A DNA stretch of 64,000 bases from Haloplanus salinarum (GTDB taxonomy: Archaea; Halobacteriota; Halobacteria; Halobacteriales; Haloferacaceae), in contig NZ_CP101823.1 in assembly GCF_024498175.1 (NCBI RefSeq), positions 2,920,987-2,984,986 on the forward strand, written 5' to 3'. The first letter of the stretch is position 1, and every line of letters starts with the position of its first letter. The translations under genes and the position numbers were made by a program. The notes beneath the pieces are model-generated. The model saw only the letters and a program-made list of their open reading frames with translations, ran no database searches and was not told the origin of the DNA. Of this stretch, positions 31,573 to 41,013 are shown in pieces.

Positions 31573-32355
31573 ATGAACGAGGACATCGTCGTCACCCCGG
31601 AGTGGCTCGCCGCCAACCGCGACGAGGTGCGGGTGGTCGACGTGCGCGACGCCTGGGAGTTCGACGGCATCGGTCACGTGCCCGGCGCGGTCAACGTCCC
31701 CTTCGACCGGTTCCGGAGCGAGGCGGGCGACGAGGGGATGCTCCCCGGAGCGGCACACTGGACGGAGCTGATGGAGGCGGCGGGAATCGACGCGGACGAC
31801 CGGCTGGTCGCCTACGACGACGAACACGGCGTCTTCGCGGCCCGGTTCCTGGTGACGGCGTTGCTGTACGGCCACCGCGACTGGCACCTGCTCGACGGCG
31901 ACTTCAGTGCGTGGAACCGGGAATACGAGACGACGACGGAAGCGACAGAGGTGGCGCCGTCGAGTTACGAGGTGCGGGAGCCGGAGTCCTCGCCGCTGGT
32001 GGATTTCGAGACGGTGCGGGCGGCACTCGACACCGAGGCCGTCATCGTCGACACGCGGGAGGAGTGGGAGTACGAGGAGGGACACCTCCCGGGCGCGGTA
32101 CAGCTCGACTGGCGGGAACTCGTCGACGAGGAGAGCCGGGGGCTGAAATCCCGCGGGGAACTGGAGTCGCTACTGGCCGACCGGGGGATCACGAGCGACC
32201 GACGGATCGTCCTCTACTGCAACACGGCCCGGCGCATCAGCCACACGTACGTCGTCCTCAGACACCTGGGATACGAACGGGTCGACTTCTACGAGGGCAG
32301 TCTCACCGAGTGGAACGAGCGGGGCGGACCGCTGGAGGGAAGCGAGGTCGAGTGA
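31573..32355 (+). CDS. Sulfurtransferase, rhodanese family (paralogue)
   Basis: 260 aa with two rhodanese domains. The active Cys is in the second (IVLYCNTARRISHTYVVLR, about residue 216). The loop CNTARR differs from the CRIGER of the divergent paralogue, suggesting another acceptor or donor. The first domain keeps the fold (VVDVRDAWEFDGIGHVPGAVNVP) but has no Cys in its loop. The gene begins 27 nt after a TATA-like box. The pair probably works in sulfane-sulfur handling. Confidence 0.88.
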   Translation: MNEDIVVTPEWLAANRDEVRVVDVRDAWEFDGIGHVPGAVNVPFDRFRSEAGDEGMLPGAAHWTELMEAAGIDADDRLVAYDDEHGVFAARFLVTALLYGHRDWHLLDGDFSAWNREYETTTEATEVAPSSYEVREPESSPLVDFETVRAALDTEAVIVDTREEWEYEEGHLPGAVQLDWRELVDEESRGLKSRGELESLLADRGITSDRRIVLYCNTARRISHTYVVLRHLGYERVDFYEGSLTEWNERGGPLEGSEVE

Positions 32356-32464
32356 CCGTAGGGAACGAGGCCTCGGATCGGAGCGGGGAGCGGGAGCGAA
32401 CCGCGGAGAAAGGCGACGCCGAGTGAGCGGGAGCGAACGAGCCCTCGAATCGATCCGGCACGTG

Positions 32465-33466
32465 CTACTCCTCCCCGACGTGGACGTCGTTGAGTTCCGT
32501 GGAGAGGAGTTCCGCCGTCTCGACGACGAGGCCGACGACGAGCGGGCCGGCGATGACCCCGACGGCACCGACCGTCAGGAGGCCGCCGACGAAGCCGACG
32601 AAATAGAGGCTCCCGGGCAGGTCGGCGGTTTCACGCGACAGCCGGGGGCGGATCACCACGTCGGGAAGCCAGGCCACGAGGAGGGACCCGGTGACGAACA
32701 CTAGGAGGGCCTGGGACGGGTCGCCCGACGCCAGGTGGACGAGAGCGAGGACGGCGATCAGGATCGATGGTCCGATCACTGGGAGGAACTGCAGGATGGC
32801 CGCGAGGACGGCGAGCGTGAGGAAGTAGGGGTAACCGAGCAGAAAAAAGAGCACGAGCGCGACGGCGAAAGTGCCGACGGCCGTCGCCGCCTGCAGGACG
32901 TAGATACCGAAGAGGGTGGCGCGGGTCCGTCGACTCAGCGCCCGGACCACGTCGCGGTAGCCGGCCGGAACGACCGCGAGGGTCGCCCGGTGCGTGTCGG
33001 CCGGGCGGGAGAGGAGGGCGAACAGCACCATTCCGAACACCGTCAGCTTGAGGGCGAGGACGGGGGCGACGACGGCGAAAGATCGGGCGAGCTGACGGCC
33101 GAAGGAGACGGCGACGGTCCGGGCCTGTGAGAGGGTGACGCTCGCCGAGAGCCCGTAGAGTTCCACCGAGAGAGTCGGTGGGAGCGCCGCGAGGAAGGCG
33201 ACGATGGCGTCGATGCGGGTGACGACCACCAACACCGGCGGCGCGGCGAGGACGACGACGGCGAGGGCGGCCACGAGCGTCGTGACGAAGCTGGCCCGCC
33301 ACAGCGAGAACCCTCGGCGGGTCAGCTCCTCGCGGAGGGGAAAGAGGAGGTAGGCGACGGTGATGGCGAAAAAGACCGTCGCGAGCACGTCAGCGAGGAG
33401 GGCGCCGGCGACGAGCGCCAGGAGGGCGAGGAGCGCACCCAGGACGTATCGACGTTGGAGGGTCAC
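32465..33466 (-). CDS. AI-2E family transporter (PerM-like permease)
   Basis: 333 aa with about seven or eight membrane segments, from YVLGALLALLALVAGALLADV to VGGLLTVGAVGVIAGPLVVGLVVE. The motif LPVIGPSILIAVLALVHLASG in the C-terminal half is characteristic of the family. Members transport autoinducer-2-like compounds, Na+/H+ or unknown substrates. The frame extends far upstream, but GTG 33466 is favoured: the hydrophobic core starts at once and a TATA-like CTTTCATTG lies about 27 nt upstream. It is divergent from the DUF2391-type gene. Confidence 0.8.
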   Translation of the reverse strand: MTLQRRYVLGALLALLALVAGALLADVLATVFFAITVAYLLFPLREELTRRGFSLWRASFVTTLVAALAVVVLAAPPVLVVVTRIDAIVAFLAALPPTLSVELYGLSASVTLSQARTVAVSFGRQLARSFAVVAPVLALKLTVFGMVLFALLSRPADTHRATLAVVPAGYRDVVRALSRRTRATLFGIYVLQAATAVGTFAVALVLFFLLGYPYFLTLAVLAAILQFLPVIGPSILIAVLALVHLASGDPSQALLVFVTGSLLVAWLPDVVIRPRLSRETADLPGSLYFVGFVGGLLTVGAVGVIAGPLVVGLVVETAELLSTELNDVHVGEE

Positions 33467-33608
33467 GCCGTCACCTGCGGCGGGCGCAATGAAAGTCGTT
33501 TCCCAGCCGCCGACCGGGGCGGGCCCGGAACCGCGTCGGCGAGCCATCGAAGAACGGACGGACACGCGGAAACACCGCTCCTTTACCGCGGGAGAGCGAG
33601 GTGGGGGT

Positions 33609-34064
33609 ATGGTCGGCGCGACGCGGCGGTTCAGGTTGGCCGACACCGCCCAGCAGATCGTCGGGGGGTTCCTCCTAGCGGGCCCGTTCGTCGTCACGGA
33701 GGAGGTGTGGACGCTGGCCGCCGACATGACGTGGATACAGGCGCTGGCGACCGTCGGGATCGTCCTCGCGATCGGGTACGGGACGCTCTACAAGGCCGAC
33801 GACCGGGACCCCGACAGCGAGTCCGAGGTCGGTGGCGTGCCGCTCCGGTTCGTCTCCCTGATCCTCGTCTCCTACTGCTCGGTGCTCGTCCTCGCCCTGT
33901 CGTTCGGGGCGCCCGGGACGTTCCTCGACGGGGAGGCGGGGCGGACGGTCGGAGTCGGCGGCCTCACCGTCGCGGTCGGTACCATCGAAGTGACGCTCAA
34001 GGCCGTCAGCGTCGGCGCGGTGTTCAGCGTCATCGGCGCCGCGACGGCCGATTCGCTGTTCTGA
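33609..34064 (+). CDS. DUF2391-type integral membrane protein
   Basis: 151 aa with four membrane segments (IVGGFLLAGPFVVTEEVWTLA, WIQALATVGIVLAIGYGTL, FVSLILVSYCSVLVLALSFG and the C-terminal VGAVFSVIGAATADSLF). The first helix motif GGFLLAGPF-x5-W is the mark of this family of short membrane proteins. A TATA-like CTTTACC (33582-33588) lies 27 nt before the ATG. The function is unknown. The downstream gene follows after 53 nt with its own promoter. Confidence 0.75.
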   Translation: MVGATRRFRLADTAQQIVGGFLLAGPFVVTEEVWTLAADMTWIQALATVGIVLAIGYGTLYKADDRDPDSESEVGGVPLRFVSLILVSYCSVLVLALSFGAPGTFLDGEAGRTVGVGGLTVAVGTIEVTLKAVSVGAVFSVIGAATADSLF

Positions 34065-34117
34065 TCGTCCGTGGCGGCCACCCGCAGTCTTAAGTCCGTT
34101 CGGTCGGAGAGACGGGT

Positions 34118-34702
34118 ATGGATTACACGCTCGCCATCGACGGCGCGCCGGAGACGATTCCCGGCGGGACGGGTATCCTCCTGTTGCACCCGAGCATCGG
34201 CGAGACCGACCGCATCGACACCGACTTTCTGAAGACCGACACGGACAACTTCCTCGTCGTTTCGACCCGGACCACCGCTCGCGAGGTCGAACAGAAGCTC
34301 GAACACTACGACGTCGACGAGTCCCGGGCGGACATCCTGGATACGCTCTCCGTCGAACGGGGCTACTCCCGACGCCCCTCGGACCGCGTCCACTACGTCG
34401 CCTCGCCGGACGACCTCGACGGCATCGTCGCCAAGACGGAGGCCTTCCTGGGGAGCCACGAGGGGAAACGGCGGGTGAGCGTCGACTCGCTCACCGAGAT
34501 GGCGTACTACGCGGACGAGGACCGGGTGTACGAGGCGACGAAACAGCTCCTCGATCTGCTGGCGGAGTACGACGCAGTCGGCCTGTTCCACCTCTCGAAG
34601 GAGGTCCACGACGAGGCGACGCTGACCCGCTTTCGCGAACTGTTCGACGGCGTCCTCGATCTGGGGGTCGACGGCGACGTCACCGCGACGTTCGACACCT
34701 GA
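34118..34702 (+). CDS. RecA/RAD55-fold-like haloarchaeal protein without Walker A
   Basis: 194 aa. The start (IPGGTGILLLHPSIGETDRIDTDFLK) and the alternating strand/helix pattern recall KaiC/RAD55-like domains. The P-loop GxxxxGK[ST] is absent and a serine-rich HPSIGETD stands in its place. It may be an ATP-independent regulatory relative. The second half (ASPDDLDGIVAKTEAFL to FHLSKEVHDEATLTRFRELF) resembles the helical tail of these proteins. A TATA-like CTTAAGTC lies about 27 nt upstream. The stop borders the palindromic repeat at 34705-34793. Confidence 0.6.
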   Translation: MDYTLAIDGAPETIPGGTGILLLHPSIGETDRIDTDFLKTDTDNFLVVSTRTTAREVEQKLEHYDVDESRADILDTLSVERGYSRRPSDRVHYVASPDDLDGIVAKTEAFLGSHEGKRRVSVDSLTEMAYYADEDRVYEATKQLLDLLAEYDAVGLFHLSKEVHDEATLTRFRELFDGVLDLGVDGDVTATFDT

Positions 34703-34704
34703 CG

Positions 34705-34793
34705 GGTCATACTGTTCATTGTAAGTCAGTGCCGGTGGTTCGCCAGGAGTCCGGCGAACCACCGGTGAACAGTTACAATAATCCGTATCAGTC
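34705..34793 (-). repeat. Palindromic intergenic repeat, copy 2 (intact)
   Basis: Read on the minus strand it runs from GACTGATACGGATTATTG through the hairpin arms ACCGGTGGTTCGCCGGA and CCTGGCGAACCACCGG to ACTGACTTACAATG. It is about 85% identical to copy 1 (17531-17548 plus 18103-18174), and it is uninterrupted at the point where copy 1 carries the cassette. It fills the gap between two convergent genes, and the GACTGA end supplies the stop of the minus-strand gene. It is probably a bidirectional terminator or REP-like unit. Confidence 0.75.
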
Positions 34794-35582
34794 GACGGGC
34801 CCCTCGCTCAGTTTCTCGAAGGTCGTCGCCGCCCACCGGACGGCGTACTCGGGGCCGTAGTCCACGTAGGCGGTCGTATCCAGGGCCGCGAAGGGGGCGG
34901 GCAGGTCCAGTCCGTGCTTGATCGCCGAGCAGGCCAGTTCGGTCGCGTCGGCGAACTCCGTCTCCCCGCGGGCGACCGCGCCGGGGAGGTCCGCGACGCG
35001 GCCCCGGAGGCTGTCGCCGGCGTCGGCCCACGCGTCGTGGAGGCGGGGCTGGTCGTCGTCCCAGTCGGCGAAGATCGGTCGGGTCCGGCGGCCGAGCCAC
35101 CCCTCGTAGAGCGCCGCCGCGATCTGGTAGACCGCCGCGGGTCCGAGCGGGATCGCCGCGTCGAGGTCGGGGTACGCGTCCCCGAAGAAGGGGAGAAACG
35201 ACTCGGGCACGTCGAGACCGATCCGGACGAACGCCTCCGCGAGGAGAAACTCGAGGAAGGCGTCCGGCGTACCCGCCGCACGGGCCTTCACGAGGACGGT
35301 CGGGGGGACGGTCTGGCGGGTCCACATCACCGTCCCGTCGCCCGGGAGGCCGACGGTAAAGTCCGAACCCGCGTACCGGTGAAGCGGCCGAGGGGCATCC
35401 TCGGGCACCCACGATTCGGGGTAGGTCGCTGGATCGAGGGCGTCGACCAGCAACCCGAGGTCCTCGGCCGTCGCCGGCGGCAGCGTCTCGAAGTCGGTGT
35501 CGGCGTCGAGGACGATCGAGTCCGGAGCGTGTCGCTCACGGACGGCCTCCAGGTGGTCGGGGAGCGCCCGGCGCTCGAACAT
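34788..35582 (-). CDS. Conserved hypothetical protein beside the origin
   Basis: 264 aa, acidic and soluble. Recognisable segments are VLDADTDFETLPPATAEDLGLL, ESWVPEDAPRPLHRYAGSDFTVGLPG, TVMWTRQTVPPTVLVKARAAG and the Trp-rich YEGWLGRRTRPIFADWDDDQP. No known catalytic motif is seen. The start ATG overlaps the stop of the 29-aa membrane protein gene (TGATG), so they are coupled. The gene borders the origin region, downstream of arvABC on the same strand but separated by ORB-like sites. Confidence 0.65.
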   Translation of the reverse strand: MFERRALPDHLEAVRERHAPDSIVLDADTDFETLPPATAEDLGLLVDALDPATYPESWVPEDAPRPLHRYAGSDFTVGLPGDGTVMWTRQTVPPTVLVKARAAGTPDAFLEFLLAEAFVRIGLDVPESFLPFFGDAYPDLDAAIPLGPAAVYQIAAALYEGWLGRRTRPIFADWDDDQPRLHDAWADAGDSLRGRVADLPGAVARGETEFADATELACSAIKHGLDLPAPFAALDTTAYVDYGPEYAVRWAATTFEKLSEGPVD

Positions 35583-35671
35583 CACCCGAGCAGGGCACCC
35601 ACGACGAGGATAGCCGCGAGGACCGCCGATACGCCGACCGTCGCTACCACGACCTTGGTCGCCTGACTCAT
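35582..35671 (-). CDS. 29-aa single-helix membrane microprotein
   Basis: The sequence is MSQATKVVVATVGVS followed by a hydrophobic run AVLAAILVVGALLG, a single transmembrane helix. The stop overlaps the next start as TGATG, indicating translational coupling to the 264-aa protein. That is the main argument for the gene. The frame stays open further upstream, but that part covers the ORB-like region and lacks a plausible start. The function is unknown; it could tether or regulate the neighbour. Confidence 0.55.
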   Translation of the reverse strand: MSQATKVVVATVGVSAVLAAILVVGALLG

Positions 35672-35761
35672 ACCGGAGGATCGGTGCGGTCCCGCATAAA
35701 CGTTGTAGTCTCCGTCGCCACGCACTGCGACCTCGGGGAGCGATTTCGACGCCCGACCGGC

Positions 35762-35856
35762 GAAACACCTTCGTTTCCCGTCCACACGGTTCTCGCTATT
35801 AAATCGCTTCGAAGGGGCTCTGAGGGTATACTACAGTTGAAACAAAGGGGTGTGGA
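35762..35856. other. ORB-like inverted pair around an AT-rich core (possible accessory origin site)
   Basis: On the minus strand GGAAACGAAGGTGT (within 35762-35792) and on the plus strand GAAACAAAGGGGTGTGG (35839-35855) share the GAAACRAAGG-N-GT core of the main origin boxes. They face the same way as the main pair (left minus, right plus). The AT-richer bases between them include CTATTAAATCG and GGTATACTACAG. The interval is non-coding, between the 29-aa gene and arvC. The matches are weaker than the main ORBs. Confidence 0.55.
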
Positions 35857-35958
35857 TCGGTGGCACAGAACGGGAAGAGATGGTGGCACGACGGGACGGT
35901 CGGAACGAGCGTCGCTGAGGGGTGGACGGGACGGATAGTCATGAATCCGGCGGAAGGG

Positions 35959-36636
35959 TTACGCGTCGTCGCGCCAGGTGTCGGCCACCTCGATGACGTA
36001 GTGGCCGTCCTCCTGCAGGGAGATGATGCACTCCTGGCGGTCGTACAGTTCCATCAGGTTGAGTTCGTACTGCCCGGGTTCGAGGATCTTGATGCTCTCG
36101 AACTGGTCGTTGAGCTCCGCTCGGAGGTCCTCGATCCCCGGCGACTCGTCCGACGTCGGCGGGACGGCGTGGGCGGCGTCGTCGACCGACTGGGGCGGGG
36201 ACGCGGCGTCGTCGAGCTCGTCGGGCGAGACCACGTCGCTCCGGGCGTCCGCCTGCGCGGTGTCCTCCTCGAGGGCGCTCGGGTCGGACTCGGCCTCGAT
36301 GAGGTCGTCGTCGGTGCCGGCGGCCGTGTCGTCCGCCGAGGCCGGCGTCGAGTCCGAGGCCGCGCCGGGATCGGCGTCGGCCGATACCGTCCCCCCGGAT
36401 GTCGACTCCCCGGCCGAGGGCGACGGCGAGGGAGCGGGTGACGTGTCGGCAGTCGTTCCCGTGGACGTTCCGGCGTCGGCGCCGCCACCCCCCGGTTCGT
36501 CGCCGAGCGTCGGCGTCTCGGTCGCGGAGTCCGGTTTGAACTGGAACTTGTTCCCCCCGCAGTCGGGACACCCGGAGAGCATCTCCTTGGACCCGTCGGC
36601 GAAGACGCGTTCACAGTTCGTACACTGGTGGGGCAT
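35959..36636 (-). CDS. arvC: ArvC/OapC, zinc-ribbon protein of the archaeal vesicle (Arv) system
   Basis: 225 aa. An N-terminal zinc ribbon has CTNCERVF and CPDCGGNKF (two CxxC knuckles, residues 5-8 and 23-26). A long disordered acidic and Ser/Thr-rich linker (about 35-160) follows, then a C-terminal domain (GIEDLRAELNDQFESIKILEPG to DGHYVIEVADTW). This matches the origin-associated OapC/ArvC family. Its ATG overlaps the arvB stop (TAATG). In Haloferax the Arv proteins were linked to GTPase-driven vesicle formation (published knowledge). Its function next to oriC1 remains unclear. Confidence 0.88.
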   Translation of the reverse strand: MPHQCTNCERVFADGSKEMLSGCPDCGGNKFQFKPDSATETPTLGDEPGGGGADAGTSTGTTADTSPAPSPSPSAGESTSGGTVSADADPGAASDSTPASADDTAAGTDDDLIEAESDPSALEEDTAQADARSDVVSPDELDDAASPPQSVDDAAHAVPPTSDESPGIEDLRAELNDQFESIKILEPGQYELNLMELYDRQECIISLQEDGHYVIEVADTWRDDA

Positions 36637-37022
36637 TACTTGCGTGAGACGAGGGCGCTGATGAGGTTCTCGTCCTTGTGGAGCGTCTGGATCTGGTTCG
36701 CCGGCCCGATGACGGTGAGTTTCTTCGTCGACTCCCGTCCCATCAGCCGGTCGAGGAAGCTCCGGTCCGCGGTCTCGGAGCGGGGGTAGGTCTCGATCTC
36801 GATCCCGTTGAACTCGTCGGGGCTGATCTCGGTCATCGTCACCTCGATGAGTTTCGACTCCTCGTCGGGGGAGAGCCCCTCCTCGAGGATGACGATGTTC
36901 CCCTCGCGGACGCCGTCGAGGATGAGGCGGATCTTCTCCATACCCGTGAGGTCCTCCATCCGCGCCCCGCTGATGAGGTCGATCTGGACGCCGTCGACGT
37001 CTGGCGGAGTTGCTTCAGGCAT
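36636..37022 (-). CDS. arvB: ArvB/OapB (DUF2073)
   Basis: 128 aa, matching DUF2073. QIDLISGARMEDLTGMEKIRLILDGV is the conserved N-terminal helix region, followed by GNIVILEEGLSPDEESKLIEVTM and the C-terminal GPANQIQTLHKDENLISALV. It is a soluble partner of the ArvA GTPase. The 3' end overlaps arvC (TAATG). The gene lies 6 nt downstream of arvA, so all three are one operon reading away from the origin. Confidence 0.9.
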   Translation of the reverse strand: MPEATPPDVDGVQIDLISGARMEDLTGMEKIRLILDGVREGNIVILEEGLSPDEESKLIEVTMTEISPDEFNGIEIETYPRSETADRSFLDRLMGRESTKKLTVIGPANQIQTLHKDENLISALVSRK

Positions 37023-37028
37023 GATTCA

Positions 37029-37670
37029 TCACCCGAAGTACTCCGCGATCTTGTCGTACACTTCGTCCATGTTGTCGCCTTCCAGCGCCGAGAGCGGGAT
37101 CGTCTCGTGTTGCGGGAAGGCGTTCTCGATCTGCTTGATGTTCGAGTCCTCGAGGTCCGTCTTGTTCGCGAGGATGAGCACCGGGAGGTCCTGGCTCTCG
37201 ATGATCCCGATAAGCATCGTGTTCACCTGCGTGAACGGGTCCTCGGTACTGTCGAGGACGTAGATGACGCCGTCGACGTCCTCGCGGAGCCAGTGCATCG
37301 CCTCCGCGACCCCCTCGGTCGCCTCGCGGGAGCGACGAACCGCGTCCTCCTCCTCGATGTCGTGTTCGAGGAACTCCTTGTAATCGACCTTCGTCGTGAC
37401 CCCGGGAGTGTCGACGATGTCGATGGTGACCGTACTCCCGTTGCGCTCGATCTCGACGTTCTCCTTCCGGCGGGCGCGACGGGTCTCGTGGGGGACGTGA
37501 CTCTCCGGGCCGACGGCGTCCCCCGTCCAGTCGCGTGCGATCCGGTTCGCGAGTGTTGTCTTCCCGGCGTTCGGCGGTCCGTAGATCCCGATGCGCTTGG
37601 GATCACTGGCCGAGAACAGTCGATCCGTAACTCGTGTGATGCTGTCTCTGAGTCCTGTGAGCAGTCCCAT
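37029..37670 (-). CDS. arvA: ArvA/OapA, Era/Obg-like small GTPase
   Basis: 213 aa from ATG 37670, which has a good Shine-Dalgarno (GGAGGATAGG). The GTPase motifs are G1 GPPNAGKT (31-38), G3 DTPG (87-90), G4 NKTD (169-172) and G5 around SALEG. Switch I probably covers the Arg-rich HETRRARRKENV. The family was first described as an origin-associated protein (OapA) and later as the GTPase of vesicle formation. The operon starts about 220 bp from the left ORB, so its promoter lies inside the origin region. Confidence 0.9.
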   Translation of the reverse strand: MGLLTGLRDSITRVTDRLFSASDPKRIGIYGPPNAGKTTLANRIARDWTGDAVGPESHVPHETRRARRKENVEIERNGSTVTIDIVDTPGVTTKVDYKEFLEHDIEEEDAVRRSREATEGVAEAMHWLREDVDGVIYVLDSTEDPFTQVNTMLIGIIESQDLPVLILANKTDLEDSNIKQIENAFPQHETIPLSALEGDNMDEVYDKIAEYFG

Positions 37671-38398
37671 CCTATCCTCCCGCACCTCCCGTCTACCGCC
37701 GCGAGAGGGCGTATGCGGGATGAAGGTCTCCGCGTTCACTTAAGTGTGCGTCAGACAACCATAACCGACCTGTCAGTAGCGGGCGACGTCGGACGGCGAA
37801 ACGCGCGGGCTACGGCGGACCGCCCGCCGACGAAACCCGGGTGACGGGAACGACCGGCATCACGGGATCGAGACGACGATACTGGCCGCCCCCCACCCCT
37901 TCGTTTCGGGTGGAGACGGACAGCCCCGTGGTCGACGGACCGGGTGACAATGGTGGTTCGATGACACGAAGCCGGGTCGATCCCTAGAATCCACACACAC
38001 TCCTAGTGAAAATAGAGTTGCAGATGGAGTACGGGTATGGTTTAATCGCCTTGTTCTTATAGCTTGCTGTACTAGTAATCCCTTCTCACCCCCACCCCCT
38101 CTTTCACCGTTCCACCCGAAACGAAGGGGTGGGGGGGTCCGGCCCGGGCCCGGGTTGCGTCCGTCGGACGAGTGATAGGCGACGACCGGTTTCGCCCGAA
38201 TCGCCATGCATCGGGCTGCAGACACGCTCTCGCGACTTCCCGGTTGCGAGGACCGACGAGGGGGAAGGTTTTTCTACCGCCTGCTCCTCTGTTTCCCCTG
38301 GATCATCTGGACGCGCCGAGGGGTTCGGCGGTGGGAAAAACGACCCGAACCGTCCCGTCTCGGCGCGTCTTCCAGTGGAAACGGCGGGGTTTCACCGA
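37671..38398. other. Replication origin oriC1 region
   Basis: This 728-bp gap has no gene. A perfect 26-bp inverted repeat (37889-37914 and 38111-38136) carries the ORB core GAAACGAAGGGGTGGGG. Each copy ends in a G-string pointing outward from the AT-rich core, the arrangement typical of haloarchaeal Orc1 boxes. Between them lies an AT-rich unwinding region (about 37985-38090, for example GTGAAAATAG, TATGGTTTAATCG and TTCTTATAGCTT). An extra C-run CCCCCACCCCC lies at 38091-38101. orc1 follows on the right, arvA on the left. Confidence 0.9.
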
Positions 38399-39940
<1,542 letters not shown>

Positions 39941-39998
39941 GCGTCGTCGCCGACGGGCACTGCGTCGTCGAACGCGCTACCCGATCCGAGCGGCAGCG

Positions 39999-40925
39999 CT
40001 ACGGCGTGGGTGCCTGCGCCGCCGGCGACGGCGTCGACACCCGGCGTGGCGTCGTTCGGTCGACCCCCGGTGGGCCTCCGACGGTCGGGGTGTCGACGGT
40101 CACGGCTGCGGCGGTCGGTCCCGTCGCCGTGTGGGTCGTCGTCCCGAGGACGGTCCCGGAGACGCCGAGACGCACCCAGCCGAGATACGGGATCCGGACG
40201 CGGGCGACCCCGACGATCCACTCCGGCTTGACGGGCTTGCTGATCCCGTTCACCTGGTCGTACGCCCCGTTGTGGTCGCCTTTGGTTACGAACCCGGCGT
40301 TCGGTGCCGGACAGTTCGGCACCTCGCCGCAGTCGCTCCCGGTGACGTAGTCGGGGTTCGCGCGGTCGTACCAGTTCTCCCCCTCCTCGACCCAGAACTG
40401 TGCGCGGTGGATCACGGGCGGTCCGGCGTCGGCGGGTTCGTCGTAGACGATCACCGACCCGTGGGCCCCGAACTTCCAGTAGCCGACCTCGCGACCCGTC
40501 TCACGGGTGACGACGCCCGTCCCTTCGTGGGCGGCGTCGGGTGCGAACCGGCTGGTGTCGGTGATGAAGACCAGGTCGCCTTTCTGCATGTGTGGCTCCA
40601 TGCTCCCGCTCTCGACGGCGACCATCGGCGGCCACACGCCGCTGATCGCAAAGAGCAACAGTCCGATGGCGACCACGGCACCGACGCTCAGCGCGGTCTC
40701 GCGGACGACGAGTCGGAGGCCCTCGTTCCCGGCCACCCGGTCGAGCGGCCCCGCCCGGTCCGACCTCTCGGCGTCGTGGTCCGCCGCCCGATCGGCCAGT
40801 CCCGCCGGACCCGGTCCCTCGGCGTCGTGGTCCGCCGCCCGATCGGCCAGTCCCGCCGGACCCGGTCCCTCGGCGTCGTGGTCCGCCTCCCGGTCGGACG
40901 GCCGCGGACCGTCGTCGGCACTCAT
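39999..40925 (-). CDS. sec11: Type I signal peptidase (Sec11-like)
   Basis: 308 aa. The N-terminal cytoplasmic part is made of 17-aa repeats (see repeat entry). One membrane helix (TALSVGAVVAIGLLLFAISGV) follows, then the catalytic Ser in VESGSMEPHMQKGDLVFI and the His in PVIHRAQF, as in archaeal Ser-His-Asp peptidases. A Thr/Pro-rich C-terminal tail ends the protein. It cleaves signal peptides of Sec-exported proteins at the outer face of the membrane. It lies between orc1 and DP1, a conserved haloarchaeal arrangement. Confidence 0.92.
   Translation of the reverse strand: MSADDGPRPSDREADHDAEGPGPAGLADRAADHDAEGPGPAGLADRAADHDAERSDRAGPLDRVAGNEGLRLVVRETALSVGAVVAIGLLLFAISGVWPPMVAVESGSMEPHMQKGDLVFITDTSRFAPDAAHEGTGVVTRETGREVGYWKFGAHGSVIVYDEPADAGPPVIHRAQFWVEEGENWYDRANPDYVTGSDCGEVPNCPAPNAGFVTKGDHNGAYDQVNGISKPVKPEWIVGVARVRIPYLGWVRLGVSGTVLGTTTHTATGPTAAAVTVDTPTVGGPPGVDRTTPRRVSTPSPAAQAPTP
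40767..40919 (-). repeat. 51-bp tandem repeat inside sec11
   Basis: Three units start at 40767, 40818 and 40869 with an exact 51-bp period. The junction between the first two is nearly identical in sequence and the third diverges at its far end. They encode 17-residue repeats with the core DRAADHDAEGPGPAGLA in the cytoplasmic N-terminus of the peptidase. Their length keeps the frame, so the copy number can vary without loss of function. Confidence 0.85.
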
Positions 40926-41013
40926 CGGTTGCCGTTTACCGTCACCGGAGTTGAAGCTTCTGGACTCCGGGGGCTTCCAGCATCCTTTTGCCGGCGCTTC
41001 CCGTGCCTCCCCT

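Noticed and set aside
40507-41013. Upstream extension of DP1 across sec11
   Set aside because: It is antisense to the sec11 repeats; the conserved DP1 N-terminus starts at GTG 41014.
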